Part shown: positions 7,240 to 16,275 of the stretch, one piece after another | Layout of the letters: the number at the start of each line of letters is the position of its first letter | How positions within the stretch are numbered: the stretch's first letter is position 1 | DNA from: Alistipes sp. | GTDB lineage: Bacteria; Bacteroidota; Bacteroidia; Bacteroidales; Rikenellaceae | DNA length: 64,000 nt | Direction: 5' to 3' | Assembly: GCA_020026335.1 (NCBI GenBank) | Contig: JAHHQO010000001.1 | Coordinates: 265,629-329,628, forward strand | The notes under the pieces: generated by a model | What the model saw: only the letters and a program-made list of their open reading frames with translations | What the model was told of the DNA's origin: nothing | The model's database searches: none | Program-made: the position numbers and the translations under genes

Positions 7240-8070
7240 TTATTGCTGGATTGAAGTTATAAAATTGGTAATCGTCGTCAGATTGTAGATGCTTGGGATA
7301 ATGTTATAGGCTTCTTGCAACTTGGTTTTTGCAGAATTCCATCCGCGACCATCTGTAATCCATACAAATTCAAATCCTTCTACAGAATTAATCTTAGGCC
7401 CGATATCTGAATATGAGCGTGCCACTTCATTCAATTTACTACCTCCGTCGCTATAGAAGTTGACCTCTATTAGATATTTTTTGGAGGAAGTCTCAATAAC
7501 AAAGTCAAATCGTTTGTTGTCTTTTCCTAAAACTTTCGCAATTTCGGGCCACTCTTTAGAGTATACCTCTTTGCGGAAAGTGATATTGTTGAGGGTGAAT
7601 ATCTCAGCTATCTTATCCTCCATGATGTGGCCGCTTCTATTCTTACGAGCATTACTATCCAGACCCGTTTCTATTCCAAATACATAATCTACGAGATTCT
7701 GCACTTTTCGATTAATGAATATGTCGGCTAACCCTGTATGATTCAAGAACTCCATGACCCGGTCTACACTCTCGAACATAGTATCTAATTTGACACACTC
7801 TCCTTGTGGAGTTAATACTTTTTTTGAGTCACGAACGGCAATTAATATACCCATTACCGAAAAAGCCTCTCGGTCTCTTGCCCACAAGGTTTCAACAGCT
7901 GTCCTGAGGTCCTGTGCCCCTATCAGACTATTGAGCATGTTAAGACTTAATTTAATGTTGTCTACGTTCTGCCCGATTTTTTCGAAGTCGCAGAAGAAAT
8001 CCAAAGTCTGATTGGTCTGTTGAAGTTGGCTTAAAAAGGTCTCAAACGATGTACTATTGTGTACTGGCAT
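7240..8070 (-). CDS. Type II restriction endonuclease, DpnII family (GATC)
   Basis: 276 aa, close to R.DpnII in length. The C-terminal half carries the family core: RFDFVIE (187-193), YLIEVNFYSDGGSKLNE (199-215, the PD-(D/E)xK-like active site region) and FVWITDGRGW. The N-terminal half also follows DpnII (NIKLSLNMLNSLIG; LVDYVFGIETGLDSN). These enzymes cut unmethylated GATC. The start lies 19 nt after the stop of the Dam-like methylase, so protection is made first. Confidence 0.93.
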   Translation of the reverse strand: MPVHNSTSFETFLSQLQQTNQTLDFFCDFEKIGQNVDNIKLSLNMLNSLIGAQDLRTAVETLWARDREAFSVMGILIAVRDSKKVLTPQGECVKLDTMFESVDRVMEFLNHTGLADIFINRKVQNLVDYVFGIETGLDSNARKNRSGHIMEDKIAEIFTLNNITFRKEVYSKEWPEIAKVLGKDNKRFDFVIETSSKKYLIEVNFYSDGGSKLNEVARSYSDIGPKINSVEGFEFVWITDGRGWNSAKTKLQEAYNIIPSIYNLTTITNFITSIQQ

Positions 8071-8089
8071 AGGTCGGTGTTTTTAGGTC

Positions 8090-8986
8090 CTATAAGTTGG
8101 AGAAATTATCAACTACAATTTCTGTTAATTTCCCTCTCCGAGAAGCATTGGCATTGACATTTCGCGATGCCCATACCCTGTTGATGGTGTAATCTGCAAA
8201 CAGAGTGTCAAAGAAATGGTCTTCTGTCGGGGCATTCATACCATCGGAGTTGCTGAGTAGAAATTGGGCCCCTTTATGATGTATCTTATCGCAAAATTGT
8301 TTTAACCTGATTTGAGCCTCATCGTTAAAATCCTCTTTTGAGTAGCTCTTGAAGCTGGAAGTATTGCTTAATGGACGATAAGGAGGGTCAAAATAGAAAA
8401 AGGTTTCTCCCTCTATCTTATTGTAGGTCTCTGCAAAATCTCCAACCAATATTTCAACATTTTGAAGTATCCGACTATCTGCCATTATGGTGTCTGCATC
8501 GCAAATGGTAGGTGCGGAATACTTCCCGAACGGGACATTAAATTTGCCCGACTTATTCACTCGGTAGAGTCCATTAAAGCAGGTGCGATTCAAGAAAAAG
8601 AATAACGTGCTATTCTCTATCTTATCAAGATTTTTAGAATTAAATCTGTCTCTGCAAGCCAAGTAGAATTCTTTGCGTTCTGCTTCATCTTTGAGAGCGT
8701 AATATTGAGTCTGAATCTCGGATAATGAGTCTATAAGTTGATGGGGAAAGTCTCTGACCACATTGTAACAAGTGATCAAATCCGAATTGATGTCGTTGAT
8801 TACGGCTCGTTTGATGTTACTGTACTTTTGGAGCATGTAAAATAACATGGCTCCACCTCCTACAAAAGGTTCTATATAGGTTACATCCTGCCTTTTATCA
8901 AAGTCAGCTGGAAGCAGTGCTTCGAGTTGTTCTATGAGTTGCGTTTTGCCGCCCACCCACTTGATGAAAGGTTTTGCTTTACACAT
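8090..8986 (-). CDS. Dam-like (M.DpnIIA-type) adenine-N6 DNA methyltransferase, GATC
   Basis: 298 aa, alpha-class layout: AdoMet site KPFIKWVGGKTQL (5-17) with EPFVGGGA (39-46), then a target-recognition part, then catalytic DPPY at 200-203. FLNRTCFNGLYRVN (131-144) is typical of Dam/DpnM enzymes. It modifies the adenine of GATC and protects the host from the DpnII-type nuclease encoded next. First gene of the restriction-modification operon; a good promoter lies upstream at 9008-9038. Confidence 0.94.
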   Translation of the reverse strand: MCKAKPFIKWVGGKTQLIEQLEALLPADFDKRQDVTYIEPFVGGGAMLFYMLQKYSNIKRAVINDINSDLITCYNVVRDFPHQLIDSLSEIQTQYYALKDEAERKEFYLACRDRFNSKNLDKIENSTLFFFLNRTCFNGLYRVNKSGKFNVPFGKYSAPTICDADTIMADSRILQNVEILVGDFAETYNKIEGETFFYFDPPYRPLSNTSSFKSYSKEDFNDEAQIRLKQFCDKIHHKGAQFLLSNSDGMNAPTEDHFFDTLFADYTINRVWASRNVNANASRRGKLTEIVVDNFSNL

Positions 8987-9007
8987 ATATTATGTTTAAT
9001 GTTGATG

Positions 9008-9038
9008 CAAAGTTAATTATTTCTTTGTCGAAATCAAA
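9008..9038 (-). promoter_or_regulatory. Promoter of the DpnII-type operon
   Basis: Read on the minus strand: TTTG (9035-9038), a 19-nt spacer, TAACTTTG (9008-9015). This is a full match to the Bacteroidetes consensus and lies 22 nt before the methylase ATG. Confidence 0.8.
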
Positions 9039-9057
9039 TTATCTCCGTGAAGGTAGA

Positions 9058-9097
9058 ATATAAAAAATGTCCTCGTGTTTGTGTGCGAGGACATTTT
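9058..9097 (-). terminator. Terminator after the PAP2 phosphatase gene
   Basis: A 12-bp stem (9064-9075 with 9086-9097, arm AAAATGTCCTCG) is followed on the minus strand by Ts. It ends the phosphatase/O-acetylation operon and marks the right border of the AT-rich island. Confidence 0.85.
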
Positions 9098-9116
9098 ATG
9101 TAGGGCGTGAATATCG

Positions 9117-9767
9117 TTACTTTCTTGCTGCGCCCCAGCGGTTGTCAAATTCGCGGAACAGGTAGTAGGCGGCGTAACCCAACAGCAGACCTACCAGTGT
9201 GCCCCACACCAAATCCATCGGGAAGTGCTTGCCGAGGTAGATGCGCGAGTAGCAGATGATGAGGGTTGCGGCGATGACCACAAGGTTGAACCAGCAGCGG
9301 CGTATGGCCTTTGCCGAGAGCAGGGCGAGGGTCACGATGGTCGCCGCATGAGCCGATACGGTGCCGTACTTGCCACTCACCGCCTCCACGGGAACGTGGA
9401 CGATGGGGTTCGAGAGCAGGTCACCGCGGCGCAGTGTGCGCAACGAGTCGAGCGGAATGTCCAGCCCCTCCAGCGAGGCGGTGAACATCGGACGGGCACG
9501 CGGTGTGAAGTCGGGCAGCAGCGAGCCGAGAAGTCCGTTGTGCTTGAAGATGCCGGCCACCATGTCCGAGAGGGCGATGGCTCCCACCATGAGAATGATG
9601 AAGGCCAGGGTGCTGGTGATGCCGTATTTTCTCCATATCAGATAGATAATCAGAGCATAGAGGGGCAGCCACAGGGTGGTTCCCGATATGGCCAACATGA
9701 TTTTGTCGGTCACCTCGCCGCCATCGAAGTTGAGGGCGAGGAAAAGATTGTGGTCGAAATCGTACAT
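9117..9767 (-). CDS. PAP2-family membrane phosphatase
   Basis: 216 aa with about five membrane helices. PAP2 motifs are visible: RARP at 90-93 (first motif, with a degenerate Lys spacing), SAHA at 138-141 (second motif, catalytic His140) and SRIYLGKHFPMD at 174-185 (third motif, His181 and Asp185). Such enzymes dephosphorylate undecaprenyl diphosphate, lipid A or phosphatidic acid at the membrane. It lies 6 nt after the MBOAT acyltransferase gene on the same strand, which hints at a role in the same envelope polysaccharide or lipid pathway. Substrate not readable. Confidence 0.9.
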   Translation of the reverse strand: MYDFDHNLFLALNFDGGEVTDKIMLAISGTTLWLPLYALIIYLIWRKYGITSTLAFIILMVGAIALSDMVAGIFKHNGLLGSLLPDFTPRARPMFTASLEGLDIPLDSLRTLRRGDLLSNPIVHVPVEAVSGKYGTVSAHAATIVTLALLSAKAIRRCWFNLVVIAATLIICYSRIYLGKHFPMDLVWGTLVGLLLGYAAYYLFREFDNRWGAARK

Positions 9768-9773
9768 TGCGCG

Positions 9774-11282
9774 TTAGAATTGGAAGTATATAAAAGGTTG
9801 AATGTCGCTCGATTTGGTCTGCATCACACACCATATCATCACCGCCATGAGCACGACCTGCACCACCAGCGACGAGCCGATGACGCGTTTCTGTGCCCAC
9901 ACCTCCGCCGAGTGGGGCAGGAAGTGGAGCAGGTAACCCACGGCGATAAGCGAGAAGACCACGGCATAGCCGTTAATCATCTGGGGTATCATCGGTGCGT
10001 TGAAGTGTTCGAAAATCTGGTGGAGCATGAGCGATACGGTCTGCATCGACTCGGCACGGAACATCAGCCAGCCCAGACAGACGATGTGGAAGGTCACCAC
10101 GATGCCCAGAATACGCATTATGGGAGTCATGTCGCGACCCTCGCGCTTGGCACCGGGAACGATGCTCATCCACAATTTGTGGAGGGCGAGGGCGACACCG
10201 TGGAGCGCACCCCACAGAATGAAACGCACTGCCGCGCCGTGCCACAGACCGCCCAGCAACATGGTAATCATCAGATTGGCGTAGGCGCGCAGACGCCCCT
10301 TGCGGTTACCACCCAGGGGTATGTAGAGGTAGTCGCGCAGCCAGGTGGAGAGGGAGATGTGCCAGCGGTGCCAAAATTCGGTGATGGTCGCCGACTGATA
10401 GGGCGAGTCGAAGTTGATGGGGAAGCGGAAGCCCAACAGGAGGGCGATACCTATCGCCATGTCGGAGTAGCCCGAGAAGTCGCAATAGATTTGCAGGGCG
10501 TAGCCGTAGATGCCTGCCAGACATTCGAAACCCGTGTAGAGGAGGGGCTCGTCGAAGATGCGGTCAACGAAGTTGAGCGAGATGTAGTCCGAGATGATGG
10601 CCTTCTTGAAAAGACCCGTGAGTATGAGATAGACACCCATGCCGAACATACCGCGTGTCACCACCACGGGGTTCTGACGGATTTGGGGGATAAAGTCACG
10701 GGCGCGGACAATAGGTCCTGCCACCAGCTGGGGAAAGAACGAGAGGTAGAACAGATAGTCGTGCCAGTGGTCCAGGGGGCGAAGCTCTCCGCGGTAGATG
10801 TCGATGGTGTAGCTCATCGACTGGAAGACGAAGAACGAGATGCCGACGGGCAGAAAGATGTTCTGAAACTGAAGAAATCCCTCGCCGAACAGAGTGTGGG
10901 AGATGTCGATGAGGAAGTTGGTGTACTTGAAGTAGCCCAGCATACCGAGATTGACGGCAACGCTCAGGGCCACGAGCCATTTTTTCTTGCGGCGGTCGGG
11001 GGTCGAGTAGATGTGTCGGGCGATGATGTAGTCACTCGCCGCGGCGAAGACCAGCAGCAGGAAATATACTCCGCTCGACTTGTAGTAGAAGTAGAGCGAG
11101 AAGAGTATGACATAGAGAATACGCAGTGTGGTGGTGCGGCGCAGTGCTGTGTAGAGGAGCAGGAACCCCGCAAAGAGGAACAGGAAGAGTCCGCTGCTGA
11201 ATATGAGGGGAGAGGTGGCATCGTATTGCAACAATGCCACTATCTTGTTAGCGATATCCTCTGTCGACATTCCGAAAATCAT
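9774..11282 (-). CDS. MBOAT-family O-acyltransferase (AlgI-like)
   Basis: 502 aa with ten or more membrane helices. The MBOAT core is clear: ITEFWHRWHISLSTWLRDYL (300-319) and the catalytic His348 in LLGGLWHGA. AlgI-like proteins pass acetyl groups across the inner membrane for O-acetylation of exported polysaccharide. The upstream gene, overlapping by 4 bp, is an extracytoplasmic SGNH hydrolase-type protein, the usual partner that finishes acetyl transfer. So the pair is an O-acetylation module. Confidence 0.93.
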   Translation of the reverse strand: MIFGMSTEDIANKIVALLQYDATSPLIFSSGLFLFLFAGFLLLYTALRRTTTLRILYVILFSLYFYYKSSGVYFLLLVFAAASDYIIARHIYSTPDRRKKKWLVALSVAVNLGMLGYFKYTNFLIDISHTLFGEGFLQFQNIFLPVGISFFVFQSMSYTIDIYRGELRPLDHWHDYLFYLSFFPQLVAGPIVRARDFIPQIRQNPVVVTRGMFGMGVYLILTGLFKKAIISDYISLNFVDRIFDEPLLYTGFECLAGIYGYALQIYCDFSGYSDMAIGIALLLGFRFPINFDSPYQSATITEFWHRWHISLSTWLRDYLYIPLGGNRKGRLRAYANLMITMLLGGLWHGAAVRFILWGALHGVALALHKLWMSIVPGAKREGRDMTPIMRILGIVVTFHIVCLGWLMFRAESMQTVSLMLHQIFEHFNAPMIPQMINGYAVVFSLIAVGYLLHFLPHSAEVWAQKRVIGSSLVVQVVLMAVMIWCVMQTKSSDIQPFIYFQF

Positions 11283-12904
11283 AGAAAGGTGTATTTGTCG
11301 GTTGTCGGATGTGTGGTGTGGAGTATCTGTCGGTCGATTTTCGAACGACGGATGGAGTCGAGCACCATCTGCTGACGCTTGGCTTTCAGCTCCTCGGCCA
11401 CTATTCGGAGGTGACGCTCGCGGGCGATGTGGTTCACGGCATCGAACAGTGCCCGGGCGATGCGCTGACCGCCGTTGTAGTTGATGTGGGTGTAGTCCTT
11501 GGCCGCCCAGCCGTTCTTGACGAACTCCGCCATTCCGCCCTCACGCTGCATGGCTTCGGCAGTGGGCCAGAAGGCCGCTCCCGTGTTGCGAGCCGCACGA
11601 CGCTGGTATTTCAGCATGGCAGGTATGGCGTCCATGGGTTCGAAACCCTTGTCGGTCTTCACCGAGCGGTCGCTCACTCCCATCACCAGCACGGCTGCCG
11701 AGGGGAAGCACTCTCTCACAAAGGAAATCATCTTCTCGACCTGCAACGAGTAGTTGTTGTAGACCATCACTCCCGACTGCATAATGTTGAGTCCGTATTG
11801 GAGAATGACCAAATCGTAGTCGTTCATCTGTCCGATTTGCGCATTCACCGAGGGGTTGGTGCGGAACATGGCGTGTCCGTTGTTGCTACGTACCGAGTAG
11901 TTATCGACCGTCACACCGCAATTCTCGAACTGCGCACCGTAGCCCGTGAAACCGCTCTCACCCGACTGAAGACGCATCTCGAGGGAGTGAATCTTCGGGG
12001 CGCAGACCTTGATTTGGCGCACCGAAGCGTCCTTCGCCACGGCGAATACATGAGAAAGGGTGTCGTTGAGGGTTACCTTCACTTCGCAATCTTCCGTGGC
12101 GGTGAAGTACAGACGGGCGGTCGTGGCGTTGTCGAGGTGACGGCGGTAAGAGGTGGCCTCCCAGCGAGTCGAAGCTCCCTGCGCCGGCTTGCACACCCAA
12201 CCCGATACGAAGTAGTTGCTCTTCAGGGGTTCGGGAGTGGTCTTGTAACGCATGATGTTGTAGGTCGACCAGCCCTTCGACTGGGTCTTGATGGTGCGGC
12301 GGTAGGCGGTGAGGGGCGAGGCCGTGGGGGCGAAGCCTGCGCCACCACCTCCGTAGGTGTCCTGCAACATCTCGCGCAGGTCGGCGGTGAGGATGTCACC
12401 CTCGATGAACGAGTCTCCCAAGACGGCAACTCTCACCGCACGGCGTGCCGTGAGCAGGGTGTCGCAGAAGGTGCGCAGCGAGTGCACGCCCAGTGAGTCG
12501 AACTCCTCGATGGGGGTCAGCTCCTCGCAATACGACTCCTCGCGCGGCAATTGACGACCGCGTGTGAGAGTGTCGGGGACGATGTCCCACGAGTAGGTGT
12601 GTTGGAGAGGGTGCCGGGAGTGGCTGACCACCGCTTCGACCTGTTCGGACACCTCCTCGATGTCGATGGCATAGACCTCCTGGTCGATGTTCTCCTCCTC
12701 GGCGGGGAACGATGTGGCACCGTCCGATTTCGAATCGGAGGGGGTGTCGAAAGTGATGATGTCGGAGAGAATGTTGGCGCGTCGGAGGGTCACGCCGCAG
12801 AGGGTTTGCGGCGGTATGAAGCTCACACCCACCAAAATGGCGATGAGCAGCAGGACGCCCAACCAGCCCCGATGTATGACGTTGTCAGAATTTCGTTGTT
12901 TCAT
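11279..12904 (-). CDS. Membrane-anchored SGNH/GDSL hydrolase-type acetyltransferase partner
   Basis: 541 aa. An N-terminal membrane anchor lies at about 14-31. The catalytic Ser165 is in VLGDSFIEGD (161-170), and the His/Asp pair is in DYTHINYNGG (Asp470, His473). Residues about 180-350 fit a carbohydrate-binding insert. By analogy with AlgJ/AlgX and similar pairs it would transfer acetyl groups to a polysaccharide in the periplasm, working with the AlgI-like protein encoded 4 bp overlapping downstream. The gene begins directly at the zinc protease stop (12904/12905), so four genes from 13672 to 9117 form one operon. Confidence 0.87.
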   Translation of the reverse strand: MKQRNSDNVIHRGWLGVLLLIAILVGVSFIPPQTLCGVTLRRANILSDIITFDTPSDSKSDGATSFPAEEENIDQEVYAIDIEEVSEQVEAVVSHSRHPLQHTYSWDIVPDTLTRGRQLPREESYCEELTPIEEFDSLGVHSLRTFCDTLLTARRAVRVAVLGDSFIEGDILTADLREMLQDTYGGGGAGFAPTASPLTAYRRTIKTQSKGWSTYNIMRYKTTPEPLKSNYFVSGWVCKPAQGASTRWEATSYRRHLDNATTARLYFTATEDCEVKVTLNDTLSHVFAVAKDASVRQIKVCAPKIHSLEMRLQSGESGFTGYGAQFENCGVTVDNYSVRSNNGHAMFRTNPSVNAQIGQMNDYDLVILQYGLNIMQSGVMVYNNYSLQVEKMISFVRECFPSAAVLVMGVSDRSVKTDKGFEPMDAIPAMLKYQRRAARNTGAAFWPTAEAMQREGGMAEFVKNGWAAKDYTHINYNGGQRIARALFDAVNHIARERHLRIVAEELKAKRQQMVLDSIRRSKIDRQILHTTHPTTDKYTFL

Positions 12905-13672
12905 TTAATCGTCTCGTCTGCCGAGGATTAAGAAGACATAGTAGAGTACCGAAGCCACTGCACTGAGTGCTGCCACCAAGTAGGTGCGTGCTGCCCACGA
13001 GAGAGCCTCGCGAGCCTGTACCAGCTCTGCACCCTGCATCGTGCGGCTCGACTTCAGCCACTCCAAAGCGCGTGCCGAAGCGTTGTACTCCACGGGGAGG
13101 GTTACCAGCGAGAAGATGGCCGACATGGCAATCATACCCACGCCAATCCAGCAGAGCATCTCGTTGCGTGTGGTGGCGAGGATGATGAGTCCGAGGATGA
13201 TGACCCATGTCGAGGCGGTGGAGGCGAACTGCACCACGGGCACCAGCTGCGAACGCATCACCAGCGGAGCGTAGCCCTGTGCGTGTTGCACGGCGTGACC
13301 GCACTCGTGGGCGGCAACGGCGGCGGCAGCCACACTGGTCGACGAGTAGACCGAGTCGCTGAGGTTCACGGTCATGGTCTGGGGGTTGAAGTGGTCGGTC
13401 AGTTCACCCGACACGTGGGTGACCTTCACGTTGTGGATATTGTTGTCGCGGAGCATCTTCTCTGCCACTTCGGCACCGGTCATGGCACCGGGGAACTGCA
13501 CCTCGGAGTATTTGCGGAAGACGGATTGCAGACGCGCCTGCACCACATATCCCAGAATACCGATGATGATAATCAGCAGATACATACCCATCGAAGCGGC
13601 GGACATGCTCATACCGCCGGGTTGTTGGTAATATCCTGCCTGGAGCAGGGCGAAAAGTGGAAATGTCATCAT
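12905..13672 (-). CDS. YugP-type neutral zinc metallopeptidase (Zn_peptidase_2)
   Basis: 255 aa. An N-terminal helix (about 29-46), the HExxH motif AHECGHAVQH with His122, Glu123 and His126, and C-terminal hydrophobic helices (about 150-190 and 225-248) match the YugP family of integral-membrane zinc proteases. The substrate is unknown. First gene of the operon that continues with the O-acetylation pair, though a functional link is not established. Confidence 0.9.
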   Translation of the reverse strand: MMTFPLFALLQAGYYQQPGGMSMSAASMGMYLLIIIIGILGYVVQARLQSVFRKYSEVQFPGAMTGAEVAEKMLRDNNIHNVKVTHVSGELTDHFNPQTMTVNLSDSVYSSTSVAAAAVAAHECGHAVQHAQGYAPLVMRSQLVPVVQFASTASTWVIILGLIILATTRNEMLCWIGVGMIAMSAIFSLVTLPVEYNASARALEWLKSSRTMQGAELVQAREALSWAARTYLVAALSAVASVLYYVFLILGRRDD

Positions 13673-13749
13673 TTTGTCGTTTGTTTTTAGGTATAACCAA
13701 CGCCGGAGCGTTTATCGAATAAACGGCTACTTTATATATTTATGGCGTT

Positions 13750-13792
13750 GTTTTGGGCAAAAATACGAATTTTTGTGTTACTTTGCATAAAT
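13750..13792 (+). promoter_or_regulatory. Probable promoter of the permease-menG operon
   Basis: A TTTTG near 13750-13755 and a TTACTTTG box ending near 13791 lie upstream of the GTG at 13815. The -7 box has one mismatch (TT for TA) and the spacer is slightly long, so confidence is limited. Confidence 0.4.
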
Positions 13793-13814
13793 TTTACTTA
13801 AAAAGCACAACCGC

Positions 13815-15059
13815 GTGAATCTCTCGTTTTTCATAGCCCGCCGAATGGTGCAACGCGACTCGGGTGACAAACCCGGGGTGATGGAGCGTATAGCCGTCCT
13901 GTCGGTGGCTTTGAGTCTGACGGTGATGATATTGGCACTGGCGGTCATCTTGGGATTCAAGCGCGATGTGGCGCACAATATGTCGGTCATGGCATCGCAC
14001 GTCACCCTCACCGATGTGAGGAGTATCCATGCCCTCGACAGCGAGCCTGTGACGCTGGGTCGCCATCTCGATTCGCTGATTCGCTCCACCGAGGGGTTTG
14101 TGCGCATGACTCCCTTTGCCCTGAAGGGCGGCATCGTCCGCACGCGCGAAGCGGTGGAGGGGGTGATGCTCAAGGGCGTGGACGCCTCGTATGACGAGGG
14201 CGAGTTCTCGAAATGGCTGGTCGAGGGTCACCTGCCGAGGGTGGGCGACTCGGTGCGCACGAAGGATATTCTCCTCTCGCGCACGCTGGCTGACCGTCTG
14301 ATGCTCAATGTGGGCGACAAGGTGGAGATGCTCTTCGTGGAGCGCGATGCCTCGCCCCACCGCGACCGATTCAAGATTTCGGGCATCTATGCTTCGGGCA
14401 TGGACGAGATGGACAGGGCGATGATACTCACCGACATCCGCAACGTGCAACGCCTTTCAGGCTGGTCACGCGAGGAGGTGTCGGGCTGCGAGATTTACAC
14501 CCACGATTTGGCGCAGGCCGCGGCATTTGCCGATGCACTGAACACCGCCCTGCTGCACGATGACAGCTTCGAGACCACAAACTACGTGGCAACGAGCGTC
14601 ATGGAGCAGTACCCCAACATCTTCGACTGGCTCAAGGCGCACGATGTCAATGCGGCGGTCATCATCGTCATCATGCTGGTGGTGGCGTTCTTCAACATCA
14701 CCACCGCACTGCTCATTCTGGTGCTGGAGCGCACACGCATGATTGGCCTGCTGAAGAGTCTCGGAATGCCCAATGCCGACATCCGCCATATCTTCCTCTA
14801 CCGCGCCTCGTTTATCGCCCTCAAAGGTATGGCGTGGGGTAACGGTGTGGGTGTGGCGCTGTGCCTTTTGCAGGATTGGACGGGCTGGGTGCATCTCGAC
14901 TCGGAGGGCTACCTCCTCTCGGTGGTGCCCGTGGAGCTGGACATTCCGGTGCTCGTGGCACTCAATGTCGGTGTGCTGCTGACGATAATTTTGTTGCTGA
15001 CAATTCCCACATATATCATCTCGACGGTGAAACCCGACGAGACAATACGTTATGAATGA
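13815..15059 (+). CDS. FtsX-like ABC transporter permease (LolC/LolE-like)
   Basis: 414 aa with a GTG start. One N-terminal membrane helix (about 26-46), a large extracytoplasmic MacB/LolE-type domain (about 47-270), then three C-terminal helices in the FtsX domain (about 275-405). Such permeases drive lipoprotein release or other envelope processes with an ATPase encoded elsewhere. The last 4 bp overlap the start of menG. Four genes (13815-16749) are tightly spaced and probably one operon. Confidence 0.9.
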   Translation: MNLSFFIARRMVQRDSGDKPGVMERIAVLSVALSLTVMILALAVILGFKRDVAHNMSVMASHVTLTDVRSIHALDSEPVTLGRHLDSLIRSTEGFVRMTPFALKGGIVRTREAVEGVMLKGVDASYDEGEFSKWLVEGHLPRVGDSVRTKDILLSRTLADRLMLNVGDKVEMLFVERDASPHRDRFKISGIYASGMDEMDRAMILTDIRNVQRLSGWSREEVSGCEIYTHDLAQAAAFADALNTALLHDDSFETTNYVATSVMEQYPNIFDWLKAHDVNAAVIIVIMLVVAFFNITTALLILVLERTRMIGLLKSLGMPNADIRHIFLYRASFIALKGMAWGNGVGVALCLLQDWTGWVHLDSEGYLLSVVPVELDIPVLVALNVGVLLTIILLLTIPTYIISTVKPDETIRYE

Positions 15060-15778
15060 TGGTAAAGCCTTATAACACAGAGAAAGAAAAAAAAGAAGAG
15101 GTGCGCGATATGTTCGACAACATCGCCCCCAAATACGATTTTTTGAACCACACCCTGTCGTTCAGTATCGACCGCCTGTGGCGTAAACGCGTGGTGCGCA
15201 TCGTGCGCCGCTGTCACCCCACCCACATCCTCGATGTGGCTACCGGTACGGGTGATTTGGCCATCGAGATGGCACGCCGTATGCGCAACACCCAGGTGCT
15301 GGGCGTAGACCTCTCGCAAGAGATGCTCAACGTGGCACGCCGCAAGGTCGAGGCCAAGGGTTTGGACGGTCGTGTGGTGCTGGAGCAGGGTGATGCCGAG
15401 CATCTGAGCGTGGGCACGGGAGTGGTCGATGTGGCGACCGTGGCTTTCGGTGTGCGCAACTTCCAGGACCTCGATGCCGGCCTCGGTGAGCTGGCTCGCA
15501 CAATAAAACCGGGGGGCAAGGTCGTTATATTGGAGTTCTCGACCCCCAAGAACCGTATTTTCGGTTCGCTGTACGGTTTTTACAGCCGTCACATCCTCCC
15601 CGGAGTGGGTGCTGCCGTGTCGCACGACAAACGCGCCTACACCTACCTCCCCGAGTCGGTGGCCGAGTTCCCCGCGCCCGAGAAGTTCATCGAGCGCATG
15701 GAGCAGGCAGGATTCAAGAACTGCAAGGCGCGAAGCCAGACCTTCGGCATTGCACAAATCTATGTCGGCGAGCGATGA
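15056..15778 (+). CDS. menG: Demethylmenaquinone methyltransferase (MenG/UbiE)
   Basis: 240 aa. Class I AdoMet methyltransferase with YDFLNHTLSFSIDRLWRK (23-40), the glycine motif DVATGTGDLA (about 60-69), and the UbiE signatures VAFGVRNFQD and PGVGAAVSHDKRAYTYLPES. It methylates demethylmenaquinone in the last step of menaquinone synthesis, the only quinone expected in Bacteroidetes. Overlaps both neighbours by 4 bp. Confidence 0.96.
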   Translation: MMVKPYNTEKEKKEEVRDMFDNIAPKYDFLNHTLSFSIDRLWRKRVVRIVRRCHPTHILDVATGTGDLAIEMARRMRNTQVLGVDLSQEMLNVARRKVEAKGLDGRVVLEQGDAEHLSVGTGVVDVATVAFGVRNFQDLDAGLGELARTIKPGGKVVILEFSTPKNRIFGSLYGFYSRHILPGVGAAVSHDKRAYTYLPESVAEFPAPEKFIERMEQAGFKNCKARSQTFGIAQIYVGER

Positions 15779-16275
15779 AAGCGTTGAAGACCTTTGTGCT
15801 GCTCTGTGCGGTGATGTTCTCATCGTGCGGCCATATTGCCGACGAGCTGCGCGAAGGTGTACGCGTTGAGGGCGTGGAGCAGGTGGTGGAGCACGGCACG
15901 GTGGGTGCCGACCTCCATTTGAGGGTGGAGAACCGCACCTCGCGCCGTCTGAAAATCAAGGAGGCGGAGCTGGACATCTTCTTCGGGGAGCGTCACGTGG
16001 GACAAATCCTCCTCCACGAAGCGGTCTTTGTCGAGCGTCACTCCGACGGGGTGGTCTCCTCGCGGTGGAAGTTCCGCTTCCCCGACCGCATGAGACTCTA
16101 CTCGCTGAAACAGAAAATCCTACGCTCGGAGACCTCCCAAATACGGGTCAATTACCGTGTGAAGGGGCGTTGTGGCTGGATTCATGCAAATATATCGGCC
16201 CGCGGGGTGACATTCTCGGAATTTTTGAATACCTTTGGAGTTGATACCGAAGATTTGAAGAAATATTTGGAATAA
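15775..16275 (+). CDS. Lipoprotein with LEA/WHy-like beta domain, unknown function
   Basis: 166 aa. A lipoprotein signal ends in VMFSSC (Cys18). The rest is a single beta-rich domain (VGADLHLRVENRTSRRLKIK, then FGERHVGQILL) resembling LEA-2/WHy-type domains of bacterial lipoproteins. It would be anchored in the periplasm or outer membrane. Starts within the menG stop (ATGA). No function is assigned. Confidence 0.75.
   Translation: MKALKTFVLLCAVMFSSCGHIADELREGVRVEGVEQVVEHGTVGADLHLRVENRTSRRLKIKEAELDIFFGERHVGQILLHEAVFVERHSDGVVSSRWKFRFPDRMRLYSLKQKILRSETSQIRVNYRVKGRCGWIHANISARGVTFSEFLNTFGVDTEDLKKYLE

Larger units (their letters stand above)
1490..9062. other. AT-rich defence island downstream of tRNA-Ser(GGA)
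   Basis: Base composition changes abruptly from GC-rich to AT-rich just after the tRNA-Ser terminator and returns to GC-rich at about 9060-9100. Eight genes, all on the minus strand, form two defence operons (DpnII-type restriction-modification; DarT/NADAR-like plus ZorAB-like). No integrase or transposase is visible and no copy of the tRNA 3' end was found near 9000-9110, so this is a horizontally acquired block whose means of entry is not visible. Confidence 0.8.

Noticed and set aside
8990..9110. Right attachment site copied from the tRNA-Ser 3' end
   Set aside because: No match to the last 20 bases of tRNA-Ser was found at the right island border, so a classical tRNA-integrated element is not supported.
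9225..11375. A 716-codon plus-strand open frame
   Set aside because: It is antisense to the PAP2 phosphatase and MBOAT genes, rich in His/Glu/Val/Gly/Asp with no domain, and is a by-product of the GC-rich coding bias.
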